Shown: positions 52,248 through 64,000 of the stretch, piece after piece
Numbering within the stretch: the first letter of the stretch is position 1
Layout of the letters: each line of letters opens with the position of its first letter
Assembly (NCBI GenBank): GCA_022432975.1
Contig: CM039509.1
Location: forward strand, 21,235,432 to 21,299,431
DNA length: 64,000 nucleotides
Origin: Begonia masoniana
Taxonomy: Eukaryota; Streptophyta; Magnoliopsida; Cucurbitales; Begoniaceae
Direction of reading: 5' to 3'
The notes under the pieces: generated by a model
Seen by the model: the letters and a program-made list of their open reading frames with translations, nothing else
The model's database searches: none
Told to the model about the DNA's origin: nothing
Made by a program: the position numbers and the translations under genes

Positions 52248-55158
52248 TGTAACACCCTGTTCCATCGAACCAATTTTACCTTGTCAACTAATAGTGTACA
52301 CTTTATGGATGAAATTGGGAGAATTATTGATTAGGTTAATGAGTGTCTAAGTAAGGGCATAATGGTAAATAGAGATTTATAGAGGATAATGTATTTAAGA
52401 GAGGGTTTAATGAGGTTTAGCCGCCACTGTTTCTCATTTTCCTTTCTCAGCATTCATCTCAGCTAAGCAGAGTTTCTCTCGGCGATTTTCTCTCTCATTC
52501 TCTCCAAGCTAGGTGAGTTCTACTTCGATTTCTTGCTACATTGTAACTATCATTGGTAGAGGAGATTATAAATGTGGTTTTGAGAATGCTGTAAGCGAGA
52601 GTTAGTTCGGGTTTTGTGGTAAATCAAGAATGCTCAAAAACCAGAGTTCCAAACTCGTTTCCTTAGATTTCTGGTTGATTTAGGATTAAGTTTAGAGAAG
52701 ATTTGATTAATGTTCTATTGATGGTTTTAGGTTTGAGCAAACTTCCGAGGTAGACTTCAACCAAACTTTTCAGGAGACCAAGTAAGTAGAGTATGTGTGT
52801 GCCTTCGGGTCTACATCACAAAACAGTATGTTTATGCTTGTTTGAATGTTTTCTGTATGTCATTTATCATGTTTTGGAAAGAACACGAAAATGAATTTAC
52901 ATGTAATGGCATGGCAAGGTATGAACAGAATGTAACAGATCAGCTGTTAAGGGAACTAATCCGCCCCTTAATTTATGAAGAGGATGTATGACTTTGGGAA
53001 AAATGATCCAACTGCCAATGAAATTTAGGATCAGATCAGCTGTTAAGAGAACTAATCTGCCCCTTAATTTATGAAGAGGATGTATGACTTTGGAAAAAAT
53101 GATCCAACTCCCAATGGAACCGAGGGATCAGATCAGAGAAAGAACGTGAACGTAAAGTAGAAACTGCATGTCTAGGATTTATGTTTCAGCATATCATTTC
53201 ATTGTTGCTTTACTTACTTAGCATTAGGCTAATAGATGAGTTTTGTGATGTAGGTGCTGAGGTTGCAACAGGTGAATTCTCTGAATGTAATGAAGAATAG
53301 GTGAAGTTGTTGGAGCACAGCTATGCCACGGTTTGGTGCTCTGATGAGGCGGTTTAACTAATGTCAGGAGGTGTGAAAGTGTAGTTAACAATGGTTCAGT
53401 TTTAGTATGCTAAGAATGTTAATGACAGCAGGAGTTTAATGTTTTTATTAATTTTGGAGCTTTTCTGATTATGAAAAACACGATTTGGTTTTAGTTGTAG
53501 ATTAATATTCTGGATTTATAAAGTTGTGGATTTATGTTGTTTTGAATAGCTGCTGTTAAAATTTACAAGTTCTTTTAGTAGGCAGAGTTGTCTGTTTGTT
53601 TAGAGTGTTACTGCTCACCAGTGGATGTAGTCTATCGGTGGATGTAATCTATCGGTGGATGTAGTCTATCAGTGGATGTAGTCTATCGGTGGATGTAATC
53701 TATTGGTGGATGTAATCCATCGGTGGATGTAGTCTATCGGTGGATGTAGTCTATCGGTGGATGTAGTCTATCGGTGGATGTAGTCTATCGGTGGATGTAG
53801 TCTATCGGTGGATGTAGTCTATCGGTGGATGTAGTCTATCGGTGGATGTAGTCTATCGGTGGATGTAGTCTATCGGTGGATGTAGTCTATCGGTGGATGT
53901 AGTCTATCGGTGGATGTAGTCTATCGGTGGATGTAGTCTATCGGTGGATGTAGTCTATCGGTGGATGTAGTCTATCGGTGGATGTAGTCTATCGGTGGAT
54001 GTAGTCTATCGGTGGATGTAGTCTATCGGTGGATGTAGTCTATCGGTGGATGTAGTCTATCGGTGGATGTAGTCTATCGGTGGATGTAGTCTATCGGTGG
54101 ATGTAGTCTATCGGTGGATGTAGTCTATCGGTGGATGTAGTCTATCGGTGGATGTAGTCTATCGGTGGATGTAGTCTATCGGTGGATGTAGTCTATCGGT
54201 GGATGTAGTCTATCGGTGGATGTAGTCTATCGGTGGATGTAGTCTATCGGTGGATGTAGTCTATCGGTGGATGTAGTCTATCGGTGGATGTAGTCTATCG
54301 GTGGATGTAGTCTATCGGTGGATGTAGTCTATCGGTGGATGTAGTCTATCGGTGGATGTAGTCTATCGGTGGATGTAGTCTATCGGTGGATGTAGTCTAT
54401 CGGTGGATGTAGTCTATCGGTGGATGTAGTCTATCGGTGGATGTAGTCTATCGGTGGATGTAGTCTATCGGTGGATGTAGTCTATCGGTGGATGTAGTCT
54501 ATCGGTGGATGTAGTCTATCGGTGGATGTAGTCTATCGGTGGATGTAGTCTATCGGTGGATGTAGTCTATCGGTGGATGTAGTCTATCGGTGGATGTAGT
54601 CTATCGGTGGATGTAGTCTATCGGTGGATGTAGTCTATCGGTGGATGTAGTCTATCGGTGGATGTAGTCTATCGGTGGATGTAGTCTATCGGTGGATGTA
54701 GTCTATCGGTGGATGTAGTCTATCGGTGGATGTAGTCTATCGGTGGATGTAGTCTATCGGTGGATGTAGTCTATCGGTGGATGTAGTCTATCGGTGGATG
54801 TAGTCTATCGGTGGATGTAGTCTATCGGTGGATGTAGTCTATCGGTGGATGTAGTCTATCGGTGGATGTAGTCTATCGGTGGATGTAGTCTATCGGTGGA
54901 TGTAGTCTATCGGTGGATGTAGTCTATCGGTGGATGTAGTCTATCGGTGGATGTAGTCTATCGGTGGATGTAGTCTATCGGTGGATGTAGTCTATCGGTG
55001 GATGTAGTCTATCGGTGGATGTAGTCTATCGGTGGATGTAGTCTATCGGTGGATGTAGTCTATCGGTGGATGTAGTCTATCGGTGGATGTAGTCTATCGG
55101 TGGATGTAGTCTATCGGTGGATGTAGTCTATCGGAGTTTATATAATTCGAGGCGTTAC
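52248..55158 (+). mobile_element. Solo LTR G (element E family), expanded by a minisatellite
   Basis: 2911 bp, TGTAACACCCTG...GAGGCGTTACA, with perfect gtatg duplications. Similar to the E LTR through the promoter (GTATTTAAG, TAGCCGCC), donor CTAG|GTGAGT at 52512/52513, exon-like block 52731-52781 (51 nt, as in E), GCCTTCGGGTCTACATC box, the roughly 88-95-bp duplication (52946-53125) and GTGATGTAG|GTG at 53254. Downstream the E-type repeat zone is replaced by about 1.5 kb of one 17-bp unit. Confidence 0.95.
53621..55134 (+). repeat. 17-bp minisatellite, about 89 copies, in solo LTR G
   Basis: Unit GTCTATCGGTGGATGTA. The first seven units carry changes (TAATC, TATCAG, ATTGG, ATCCATC); from about 53726 to the end they look identical. 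The last unit breaks off at TATCGG|AGTTTATATAATT. The core ATCGGTGGATG is the same word that seeds the repeat zones of B, E and H. A unit of 17 is not a multiple of 3, so it is not coding. High homogeneity means recent expansion or gene conversion; the true length may differ because assemblers collapse such arrays. Confidence 0.97.
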
Positions 55159-55363
55159 AGTATGAGTAGGTGAGCTATGGGGGGCATATAAAGGGAATTA
55201 TCAGTACCAGTCGAGAGCTTGAGGTCGCAGGAACTTGAGGTTGTAGTGTAGTGGGGATTTAGCATGGCAACCTAAAAGTAAAGAGGTTAGAGTGGGGTAA
55301 ATAAGTTCAGGAATAACTACACCATAAATTTTGAGGACAAAATTTTTTTTTAGGAGGGTGGAT
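55159..55363 (+). other. Interior of element F, right part, with polypurine tract
   Basis: Starts with the gtatg duplication, then noncoding DNA, the lineage-typical TTTTGAGGACAAAATTTT and the tract TAGGAGGGTGGAT (55351-55363) before the 3' LTR. Confidence 0.8.
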
Positions 55364-58304
55364 TGTAATACCCGAGAAAATTTTGTTATTCTTTAAATTA
55401 TTAGTATTTAGTTATTATAGTAGATGTAATAATGAATAATAGGAATGGAATTATTTTACAAGAAATTTAAAAGTTAAATTTAGGAAGTAAATTAGACTTG
55501 CTTTTGTTATGGAAAAAAATAAATAAATAAAGGTTATGAGGAGAGAGTTTTCACGTTAGAGTAAAGAAAAAAAAAGGAAAAGAAGTGTTGAAAAGTAAAT
55601 AAATGGATGAACCAATAGAAAAGAAGAGAAATGAAAGCTTGAAATGTGACAAGTCAAACTTACTTTAGTGTCCACGTGGGAGAAAATTTAGAAAGAAAGA
55701 AAGAAGAAAGTTGAAAGAAGAGGTAGAGTTTGGAGGGCAATTTTGGAATCTCACACCTAGGTAGGTTGATCAAGTTTATCCTTTAAGTGTAAACCCATCA
55801 TTGAAGCTTTCTTCCACATTTTTTTTCCTTCATTTTCAGCAGCTTCTCATGTCAACTTCTTCTACCCTTTCTTGAGATTTCTTCAAGGTAAGTAGTATGT
55901 TAGGTTTTGTTTATGAAAAAGGTTGATGATATGTTTAAGAATGGTAGGTTGATGGAGTGTTAATGGATGTTTTGATAAACCCTAGAGGGTTGAACGAAAA
56001 TAGGTATTTTATTCCTTCATTCTTGAATGTTTTGGTGCCTAATCTGGATTTGAGGATTGTTTATGGTCAAAATTAACAAAGAACACCAAATAAGGCATGA
56101 ATATTCCAAAATGGTTAAACTACAGGGCAGTTGGCGATTCTGTAATTTCGGTTTTCTGAGTTAGTTTTGTTTGATTAATTGAATTTGGCATGTAAAAATA
56201 GACTCCTTGAGGAATGCATAGCCATTGGAATCATCGAATTTGTTTGTTACGAATTTTTGAACTTGGTTGATGTTTGATGTAAAACTGAAAATTTGAGAAA
56301 ATTTATAAAACAGGGCAGGTTTGGGTTTTATTTATTTCGTCCAAGTTGTTTCTATTAAAGGGATAAAGGGATTTCAACATTTGAAAATAGACATCCTAAG
56401 GTTTACGTAGAATTTTGAATCGACGAGTTCGGATATGTATACGATTTATGGTGAATTTTTGAAGTAATTAAAGTTGAATGAAATATGGGATTTTTGAAAC
56501 AACAGGACAGTTTGGGTTTCGGCAAATTTCTGTTATGCTTATTGAAGTGGGTAATAAAATAAACTTGACCATTAGAAACTAAACACTTTAAGGTTTAAAT
56601 AGCATCTTGAATCATTGAATTCGGATGTGTATACAAAAAGTTATGAATTTTCAAATTTTAGCTTAAACTGTTAAACGGAATTCGGGGCAGGTTACTTTTC
56701 CGATGCTTTTGATCCTCCTTCCAATTTTATCTTGCAAAAATGTTTTAATGGGGTAAAATAGACACTTTAATGGATCCATGGGCTTTGGAATCGAAGCATT
56801 TTGATATGTATAGAATTAGTTATGGATTTTTTAAGTTGGGTTAATGCATTGTGTTATAATCTGAATTTTTGTGAAGGAAGGATTTAATTGGTTATGTTAT
56901 GTTTAAAATCACTTTAATTTGGATCCATAACTTGTGTTATGTATGATGTCATGTTTTGTAAGTTTTGGATAGATTACTCAAAATGGTCATTGTAATAAGG
57001 AAAATTTCGAGATCTGGGATTTGAGGTTTTACAGTTAGTTTGATTAGTTATTAGAGTTAGAATAGGTATTCCTTAGATTTAGTAGTATGATTATTAAGTT
57101 GTTTTTCATTTGTTATATTAGGTGAACATGTTGAGTTCCTGGAACAACCAGAGCGGGTGAGTAGGTTACAACAATTCAGGTAAGTAGAGGTTGTTTGTGA
57201 TTGTGCCTTCGAGCCTACACCATGGAACGGTAGGGATTGCTTAAATGTTTGCTTGTTTGTGTTTTGTTTTGTTTCGAGCATATGTGTGACATGCATCATT
57301 GCTTTTCCAACTACGAAACACGAGTTTTGAGCATGGTTTTGAACGGTGAGCGTGAAACGTGTGGGGATTGGGTAGTGTCATCCTTGGAGCTAGACTCGGA
57401 TGTATGCTAAGAGATTGGGTCGTGCCATCCTTGGAGCTAGACTAGGATGGAAACACATTCTTGGAGCTGGTCTCGGATGTGTGCCTGGTGCCATTCTTGG
57501 AATGAGACTCGGATGGAAAATACATCTTTGGAGCTGGACTCAGATGTATACCAGGATTTTGGTTTAGTGTCATCCTTAGAGCGGGACTCGGATGGAAATA
57601 CATCCTTGGAGCTGGACTCGGATGTGTGCCTAGGGATCGGGTATGGCCACCCTTGGAGCTAGACTCGGATGTGGCCTACGATATCGCAGTATTGGGTCAA
57701 AGTGGGGCTATCCTAGATGATATAGGATGTGTGCCTACTTGATCTACCCCGTTAGGTGATAGATTAATATTTCGACAACAAAATGATAACAACAGAGCCA
57801 GTAGAAACTGCATGTGATAGGGTGTGTGTGCATTGTATATGTTTGCATCTATTATTCCTTACTTACTAAGCATTAGGCTTATATTTTGTGTTCTGTGGTG
57901 TAGGTGACGACGTCAATACAGGTGAGAGCTATGAGAAAAGCTAGGATTGGGACGCAGTCGGTGATGTGCGCGATATGCCAGTGCGGGCAGTTGTTGAGGC
58001 ATCTCGACCATGGTCTTCGGGGAGTTGTGAGTGATGGGTACTTTTTAGTTATTTTTGTATTTTTGTTATATTTGGTTGGTGTTTTGGAGATTGTTGTATA
58101 GATATTGTTTTGTTTTAAATGTTTTGGGGTTTATAAAAATTAGTCGTTATGCTGCTTAATTTTTCGTAAAGTATACGACTTCGGGTTTTAACAATTTCCC
58201 ACGTTTTTGTTGATATTTTTGAGTCAATATTTTCTAACATGTTTTACACATATTGTACGCATATTTTTCAACTACTTTCAAGGGTTCGAAAAACCCAAAA
58301 ATTT
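55364..58304 (+). mobile_element. 3' LTR of element F, truncated at its 3' end
   Basis: TGTAATACCCGAG..., about 2941 bp. Diverged from the 5' LTR by many substitutions and small indels. Exon-like block 57122-57179 (58 nt) keeps the donor CAG|GTAAGT that the 5' LTR has lost. The copy ends at CCCAAAAATTT; the remaining bases down to GGGAGCGTTACA of the 5' LTR are absent, replaced by element H LTR sequence. Confidence 0.92.
57378..57680 (+). repeat. CATCCTTGGAGC repeat zone, element F 3' LTR
   Basis: Counterpart of 48768-49075 with the same unit order, indicating no copy-number change since insertion despite point mutations. Confidence 0.85.
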
Positions 58305-60568
58305 AACCCCAATGTTCAACTCCTTCTTCCTTTAAAATTAATTCACTCGTATTGTCTGCTAAATCAATGGCATCAATCTGCCGATAGAGTCATAGACTCA
58401 CATCGACCGGTGGTCACGTGCCCGCCACGCGACACATCTGTTTCCCAACATCTCTTTAACTGCATCTGCCGATAGAGTCATAGACTCACATCGACCGATG
58501 GTCACGTGCCCGCCACGCGACACATCTGTTCTCCTAAACATCTTTTAAACTGCATCTGCCGATGGAGTCATAGACTCACATTGACCGATGGTAATACATC
58601 TACCGATGAGAAACACACAACATCTGCCGATGAGAAACACACAACATCTACCGATGAGAAACATACAACATCTGCCGATGAGAAACACACAACCTCTACC
58701 GATGAGAAACACCTAACAACTTCCGATAGACTTGTGCAATCCACGTGTTCTTTTAAGACATTTTTCAATAGAGAACATCAGTCGGTGGATGCAAGCTCAT
58801 ACACCTTCCGATAGAGGATATCTATCGGTTGATGTAAACTCATACACCTTCCGATAGAGGATATCTATCGGTTGATGCAAACTCATACATCTTCCGATAG
58901 AATACAGCTATCAGTGAACATAGACATGTACAGACTTCTAACTTCATTGACTAATCACTCTTATAAATGAAAACTAGAGACTCATCCCGAGTACATATAG
59001 CGGAAGACTTAACAACAGATCGTTTAATAATCCTTATAATCATTCCCAGACCCAGTAGTCAACCAGACAATTTCAAAACTCAATGTTATCAAATAAACTC
59101 ATCCTACTTAAACTACCATATTCATAATCATTACTAAAATCATAGAGCATTAACCAGGGGTCTCAATCGCCATCCAGCCACAGAATTGAACCCTGATCAC
59201 CTTCCATCAACCACACTTAGACTTCTTCATTAGCTTTGGAATCCTCACCTAAAACCTCGTCACCTACATCATAAGGTTTAAACTATAAACCTAATGCTTA
59301 GTAAGGAATGCAATATCAACATGTATACGTGAATGCATAGTTGCAAGGGAAGTCATGATCATGTTCGTTTCATGTTCTTTTCTTGTTCATATTCGTGTTC
59401 TTGTTCATCACTTTCATCGTATGGATTAAGGGAGGATTTGTGCCGTAAAAGGGGGGTTGACAGTGATTTTGATCATATTCCCTTTCGGGTCGTTTTCATG
59501 GTCCCTCTTTGGACTGTGACATACGTCAACCCGCCCACAACCCTCACTTAATCATGTTGCATGGATTCATATTCATATTCATTCTCATATTTCGTTCATG
59601 GGGAAAACATGCTCATAAATCATTTTCATATGCTTGAGAAGTAAACCATGATGCATGACATGAATGTTCTTAAGTCATCAAACTATGGAAAACATCATAC
59701 TAGACAGTTACTTTATAGACTCTATCAGAACATCACATAGCATAGTTCTCAAACCTCCGTAAATCATCCAAGTACAAACCATCTTACTAACTTGAAACAA
59801 ACATCAAACACATAACTAATTTAGTACCCTTAAGATGCAGGGCCCTAGTGGCAAGAAGTCTTAGTACATTCACTTACCTGGTGTCCTTTGCAAATGGAAT
59901 ACTCCTTTCAAATCTTCTTTACCTAAATCATTTCACATTACCAAGTTAAAAATAAAATCCTAATAGTGCTAACCAAAAATCATCCTAATACTTAACCTAT
60001 TTATATTTCTATGTTCTACTACCGAGCACCTTGCGTGCGTGGATTAAATCTCTACAATCTAAATAACCAGATTCAACCCAGTAACTAATCGCATACAACT
60101 ATCTAAATGTCCATAATCAACTCGGAAATGCTTTTACTAAACGCATAATAGAAATGATCCTATTATTACTCTGCCATTAAAGAATTTGAAACCTCGGGTT
60201 CTAACCGAAAACAGAGCTCAAAGTATCTACCAGTAACTACATTCATTAAGTCTTACCTGGTAAGCTGAGTATCGGCGAGAACGAAGGAGAATCGGTTGTT
60301 GATGAAGATGGCTACCTGCTGCGAGAGAGAGAGTTCTGGGAGGATGGGAATCGCCGAGAGAGAATGTCGGCTACAGTGGGGTTTTTGTGAGCTTTAAGAG
60401 TTTTCATTTTCTACTTATACCAAATAAATTCCTCCTTAATTACAATTCTGCCACTACAATAAAAATCCAATAAGCTTTGGCATATAATTAATAAATAAAA
60501 GGTCAAATAAAGAGGTGACCGTTAATTCTGTTAAGAAAATCACTTGACTGAGAATGTCGGGTGTTACA
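58305..60568 (-). mobile_element. 3' LTR of element H (element B family), truncated
   Basis: On the minus strand TGTAACACCCGACATTCTC at 60568, TATAAGTA (60412-60419), TAGCCGACATT, donor CCAG|GTAAGAC (60256), exon-like block 59878-59922 (45 nt, TTTAG| to CCAG|GTAAGTG), GGGCCCTGCATC box near 59841, block 3 at 59249-59263 (15 nt, GATGTAG| to TTAG|GTGAGG), then a repeat zone. The family end GGGTGTTACA is not reached; it breaks off at the junction with F. Confidence 0.88.
58370..58905 (-). repeat. Three-part repeat zone in element H LTR
   Basis: Plus-strand view: (1) about 3 units of 65-75 bp starting CTGCCGATAGAGTCATAGAC and holding GGTCACGTGCCCGCCACGCG; (2) about six 22-bp units ATCTACCGATGAGAAACACA near 58600-58725; (3) three 40-45-bp units with CTTCCGATAG..CTATCGGTTGATG at 58800-58905. 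All rest on the ATCGGTRGATG core or its complement. Confidence 0.85.
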
Positions 60569-60582
60569 TCCACCCCTCCTTA
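60569..60582 (-). other. Polypurine tract of element H
   Basis: Minus-strand AAGGAGGGGTGGA next to the LTR start, identical to that of element B. Confidence 0.88.
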
Positions 60583-60609
60583 AACAAAATTTTTGTCCCC
60601 GAAAATTGA

Positions 60610-63600
60610 TCAAACGAAGAGCTCCGGATATTTGTCCAACATATCTTGCTGTTGTTCCCATGTGGCTTCTTCAACTCCATGGTTTGTCCATAAGACCTTA
60701 ACCAAAGGAATTTCCTTATTCCTCAAAGTCTTTACTGCAGATTCCAAAATTTGCACTGGCTTCTCTTCATACGTTAATGTTGGCTCAATTTCGACATTCA
60801 CTGGCTTAACAACTTGTGTAGGATCCCGTATGCATTTTCTCAACATAGACACTTGAAAAACGTTGTGAACTTTCTCCAGTGATAAAGGCAATTGCAGTCT
60901 ATAAGTTGTGCTGCCGATCCTTTCCAAGACAGGGAATGGTCCAACGAATCGCGGATTAAGCTTTCCTTTCTTGCCAAATCTAAGTACTCCCTTAAATGGT
61001 GAAATCTTTAGAAATACTTCATCTCCGACGGAGAACACCAGATCTCTCCTCCTTTGGTCTGCATAACTTTTCTGTCAGCTTTGTGCAGTAATCATTCTTT
61101 TCCTAATAATGGCAATCTTCTCTGACATCTGTTGCAAGATCTCGGGACCTAGGAGTTTTGCTTCACCGACCTCATCCCAGTACAAAGGTGACCTACTCTT
61201 TCTGCCATAGAGTGCTTCATAAGGTGTCATACCAATGGTGGACTGGTAACTATTATTGTAGGAGAATTCTACCAAAGGGTAAGTATCGACTCCAAGATGT
61301 CTGGAAATCCAGCACACACGCTCTCAATATATCTTCAAGTATCTGAATAGTCCTCTCAGATTGACCATCAGTTTGAGGATGAAAAGCAGTGCTAAAGGAT
61401 AATTTTGTCCCTAATGTGCCTTGCAAACTTCGCCAAAATCTTGAGGTGAATCGAGGATCACGATCGGAGACAATAGATAATGGAATCCCATGCAATCTAA
61501 TAATTTCTTGAATATACAGGTTAGCAAGCTGGTCCATTGAAAAGGTCATTCTTATTGGCATAAAGTGTGCTGATTTTGTCATTCTGTCTACCACAACCCA
61601 AATACTGTCATGTCCTTTGATTGTCTTTGGTAATCCTACCACAAAATCCATGGCAATGTTTTCCCACTTCCATTCAGGGATCGGTAAGGGTTGAAGAGTA
61701 CCTCCTGGGCATTGGTGTTCTGCTTTAACTTGTTGGCAAATCAAGGATGACTCTACAAACTTGGCCACATCCCTCTTTAGATTTGGCCACCAATAATGTA
61801 GCTTCAAGTCCCGATACATCTTGTTGGTACCAGGATGCACAGAAAAGGGAGACGAGTGAGCCTCGGTCAAGATCAACTTTCGTAGTTCTTCATCATTTGG
61901 AATATACTATCGATTCCTAAACTTCAAAATACCATCATTAGAGAGGCTGAACTCAGGGGAGGCGTCCTTTAACTTACTCATCATACTATTATTCTCCTTT
62001 GAATCCATCTGCTGTGCCTCTTTGATCTTATCCAAAATGGTTGGTTGAATGGTTAGAGAAGCAAGTAGGTTCGACAACTCAAGAACTAACTCCAATTCGA
62101 ACTTTTTAACTACCTGCCTCAATGCTACTGATATGGTTGATACTGCGGGCTGCATTGCCATTGACATTCTGCTTAATGCATCAGCCATAGCATTGGCCTT
62201 ACCTGGATGATACTTAATCTCAAAGTCATAATCTTTAACAAATTCTAACTAACGTATATGTCTCATGTTTAATTCCTTTTGGGTGAATAGGTACTTCAGG
62301 CTTTTATGGTCAGAAAACACATCACACTGCTGACCATATAAATAGTGCCTCCAAATCTTCAATGCAAACACAACAGCAGCTAATTCCAAATCGAGAGTGG
62401 GGTAGTTCTGTTCATAATTCTTCAGCTGCCTAGAGGCATACGCTACAACCTTACCATCTTGCATCAAAACACACCCCAGACCAATTTTTGATGCATCACA
62501 GTAAACACTAAACTTCCCTTCTTCGGTTGGAAGAGTCAAAAGCGAGGCTGTTGTCAACTTCAGTTAAAGTGTCTGGAAGACATCTTCACAAGCTTCAGTC
62601 CAAGAGTACTTGGTGTCCTTCTTTGTTAAGTAAGTTAAAGGCTTAGCTATCATTGAGAATCCCTTAATAAACTTCCTATAATAGCCTGCCAAACCAAGAA
62701 AACTACGAACTTCACTGGCATTTCTTGGCTGTGGCCAGTCCTTAACAGCTTGAATCTTGGTTGGATATACTGATATGCCCTCAGCAGAGATGACATGGCC
62801 TAAAAAGTTAACCTTATCCAGCCAGAATTCACACTTGGACAACTTGGCATAGAGTTGTTGCTGTTTCAGGGTTGTCAAAACTATTCTTAGGTGTTCTTCG
62901 TGGTCAGCTTCAGTCTGTGAGTATATAAGAATATCATCTATGAATACAATTACAAACTTGTCCAAGTAATCACGAAACACTCGATTCATCAGGTCCATAA
63001 AGGCTGCAGGTGCATTGGTTAACCCAAACGACATCACAAGAAATTCATAATGTCCATAACGGGTCCTAAAAGCTATCTTAGGTACATCTTCCTCCTTAAC
63101 CTTCAGTTGATAGTACCCCGAACGCAAGTCAATCTTTGAAAACACTTTAGCTTCATGTAATTGGTCAAACAAGTCGTCAATTCGGGGCAAGGGGTACTTA
63201 TTCTTAATTGTCAACTTGTTCAGTTCTCGGTAATCTATGCACATCCTCAGGGAACCATCTTTCTTCTTAACAAATAACACAGGTGCACCCCAGGGAGAAC
63301 TACTAGAGCGTATAAATCCCTTGTCTACTAATTCCTGTAGTTGGACTTTTAATTCCTTCAGCTCAACAGGTGTCATGCGATAAGGGTTCTTAGATACGGG
63401 TAATGCCTCGGGATATGTATCAATTACAAACTCTATTTCTCTATCAGGTGGTAATCCTGGCAAATCATTCAAAAATGCCTCAGGGAACTCTCGGACAATA
63501 GGAATATCTTGTAATTCCATCTTATTCATTACCCGAACATCCATTATACTAGCTAGGTAGCACTCACAGCCGCCTTTCAATATCCGTTGAGTCTCTAGTG

Positions 63601-64000
63601 AGGATATAATCAGTATTTTACTTATCTTTGGGATAGCTTGAAAGGTATACCAATCACCATTCGGGGGTCGAAACTCAACTAATCCAGACCTACAGCTTAT
63701 CGTGGCATAATGTCTGGATAACCAATCCATTCCTAATATAACTTCATATCCCTTCATGTCAATTACTATTAGTTTTACATATAACTTCTTATCTCCTAAG
63801 GACACAATATCACCTTTCAATATCTGCTCATAATACAAGGACTTTCCTGACAGTAACATCACACTATATGGCCTATCAGCTGGTAAGTATTCTAACTTAT
63901 GCTTACAGACAAACGAGGTTGCTATAAATTAGTGGGTGGCCCCTGTGTCTATAAGTGTGTAAGAAGAAATACCACAAATCATAATTGTACCTGTTATGAC
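60610..64000 (-). pseudogene. pol: pol of element H: protease, RT, RNase H, integrase, chromodomain (window-truncated)
   Basis: Minus strand from 64000: protease GTIMICGISSYTLIDTGATH followed by a stop, then the [17 protein letters not shown] region, RT with [11 protein letters not shown] intact (63862-62564 open), RNase H ([14 protein letters not shown]), integrase ([35 protein letters not shown]) and chromodomain ending at 60610. Stops near 62560 (TAA), 62231 (TAG for Trp), 61908 (TAG for Trp), 61074 (TGA for Arg); frameshift near 61275 after SWSRYLP. The Trp and Arg losses fit C-to-T decay at methylated sites. Protein words match element B closely, so H and B are one family. gag lies beyond the window. 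Confidence 0.93.

Larger units (their letters stand above)
46745..58304 (+). mobile_element. Element F: gag-only, pol-less gypsy retrotransposon, 3' truncated
   Basis: 5' LTR 46745-49791, PBS about 49794-49806, intron-like segment 49875-49939, degraded gag 49950-51120, noncoding purine-biased interior (51121-52247 and 55159-55345), PPT 55351-55363, 3' LTR 55364-58304 missing about the last 93 bp. Solo LTR G is nested at 52248-55158. No RT, RNase H or integrase is present, so F would depend on proteins from a relative (a TR-GAG or LARD-type element). Confidence 0.9.

Noticed and set aside
53621..55134. CRISPR-like array
   Set aside because: Units are head-to-tail with no unique spacers, in a plant LTR; it is a plain minisatellite.
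58506..58814. Repeat protein TSADEKHTT
   Set aside because: Translation of the 22-bp repeat in the H LTR; the frame holds only over a few units.

Overview
The window comes from a plant nuclear genome, most likely a eudicot; nothing in it fixes the species. It is a graveyard of nested LTR retrotransposons with no intact host gene, no functional RNA gene and no CRISPR array. Evidence: repeated TGTAAC...GTTACA long terminal repeats, tRNA-iMet primer sites (TGGTATCAGAG), polypurine tracts, perfect 5-bp target duplications around six insertions in total (one with a mismatch, one part of a longer duplication), and chromodomain-type Ty3/gypsy gag-pol remains. Element names (A, A', B to H) are mine.

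The scaffold of the left half is an old SIRE-like Ty1/copia element on the minus strand: gag (34061-35046), protease/integrase (33416-34060), integrase/RT (22759-23908), RT/RNase H (20983-22137), an envelope-like third ORF in three pieces (19897-20618, 16445-17351, 4160-4610), PPT and 3' LTR (2682-3801). It was broken by gypsy insertions: C (23909-33410, TSD gagtt) in integrase, solo LTR A' (17352-19896) and element B (4624-16444) in the envelope-like ORF, and a Cassandra-like/D fragment at the gag end (35047). B itself holds a solo LTR of family A (6925-9616, TSD gcctt). A second family A LTR occupies 1-2173.

The right half holds D (35533-37301, an LTR plus 3' UTR on the minus strand), E (37307-46720, TSD cacat, plus strand, nearly intact), F (46745-58304, a gag-only non-autonomous element), solo LTR G inside F (52248-55158, TSD gtatg, carrying about 89 copies of a 17-bp repeat), and H (58305-64000, minus strand, same family as B, running off the window). 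F and H are joined by a deletion junction that removed the ends of both.

The gypsy elements look like the Tekay/Del chromovirus lineage (gag-PR-RT-RH-INT-chromodomain, LTRs of 2.2-3 kb). C and E are the youngest by LTR identity; B, H and F carry many nonsense and frameshift lesions. The most interesting signal is in the LTRs. Five otherwise divergent families share one layout downstream of the promoter: a donor AG|GTAAG, a 45-58-nt exon-like block between a 3' splice site and AG|GTAAGT, a GGCC-type box, a family-specific minisatellite, a branch-point-like CTTACTAAG, a 15-24-nt exon-like block GTGA...AG|GTGAG, then either a palindrome cluster or ATCGGTRGATG minisatellites, then PBS and a 58-65-nt intron-like segment just before gag. 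This suggests a conserved, spliced, repeat-accumulating leader.
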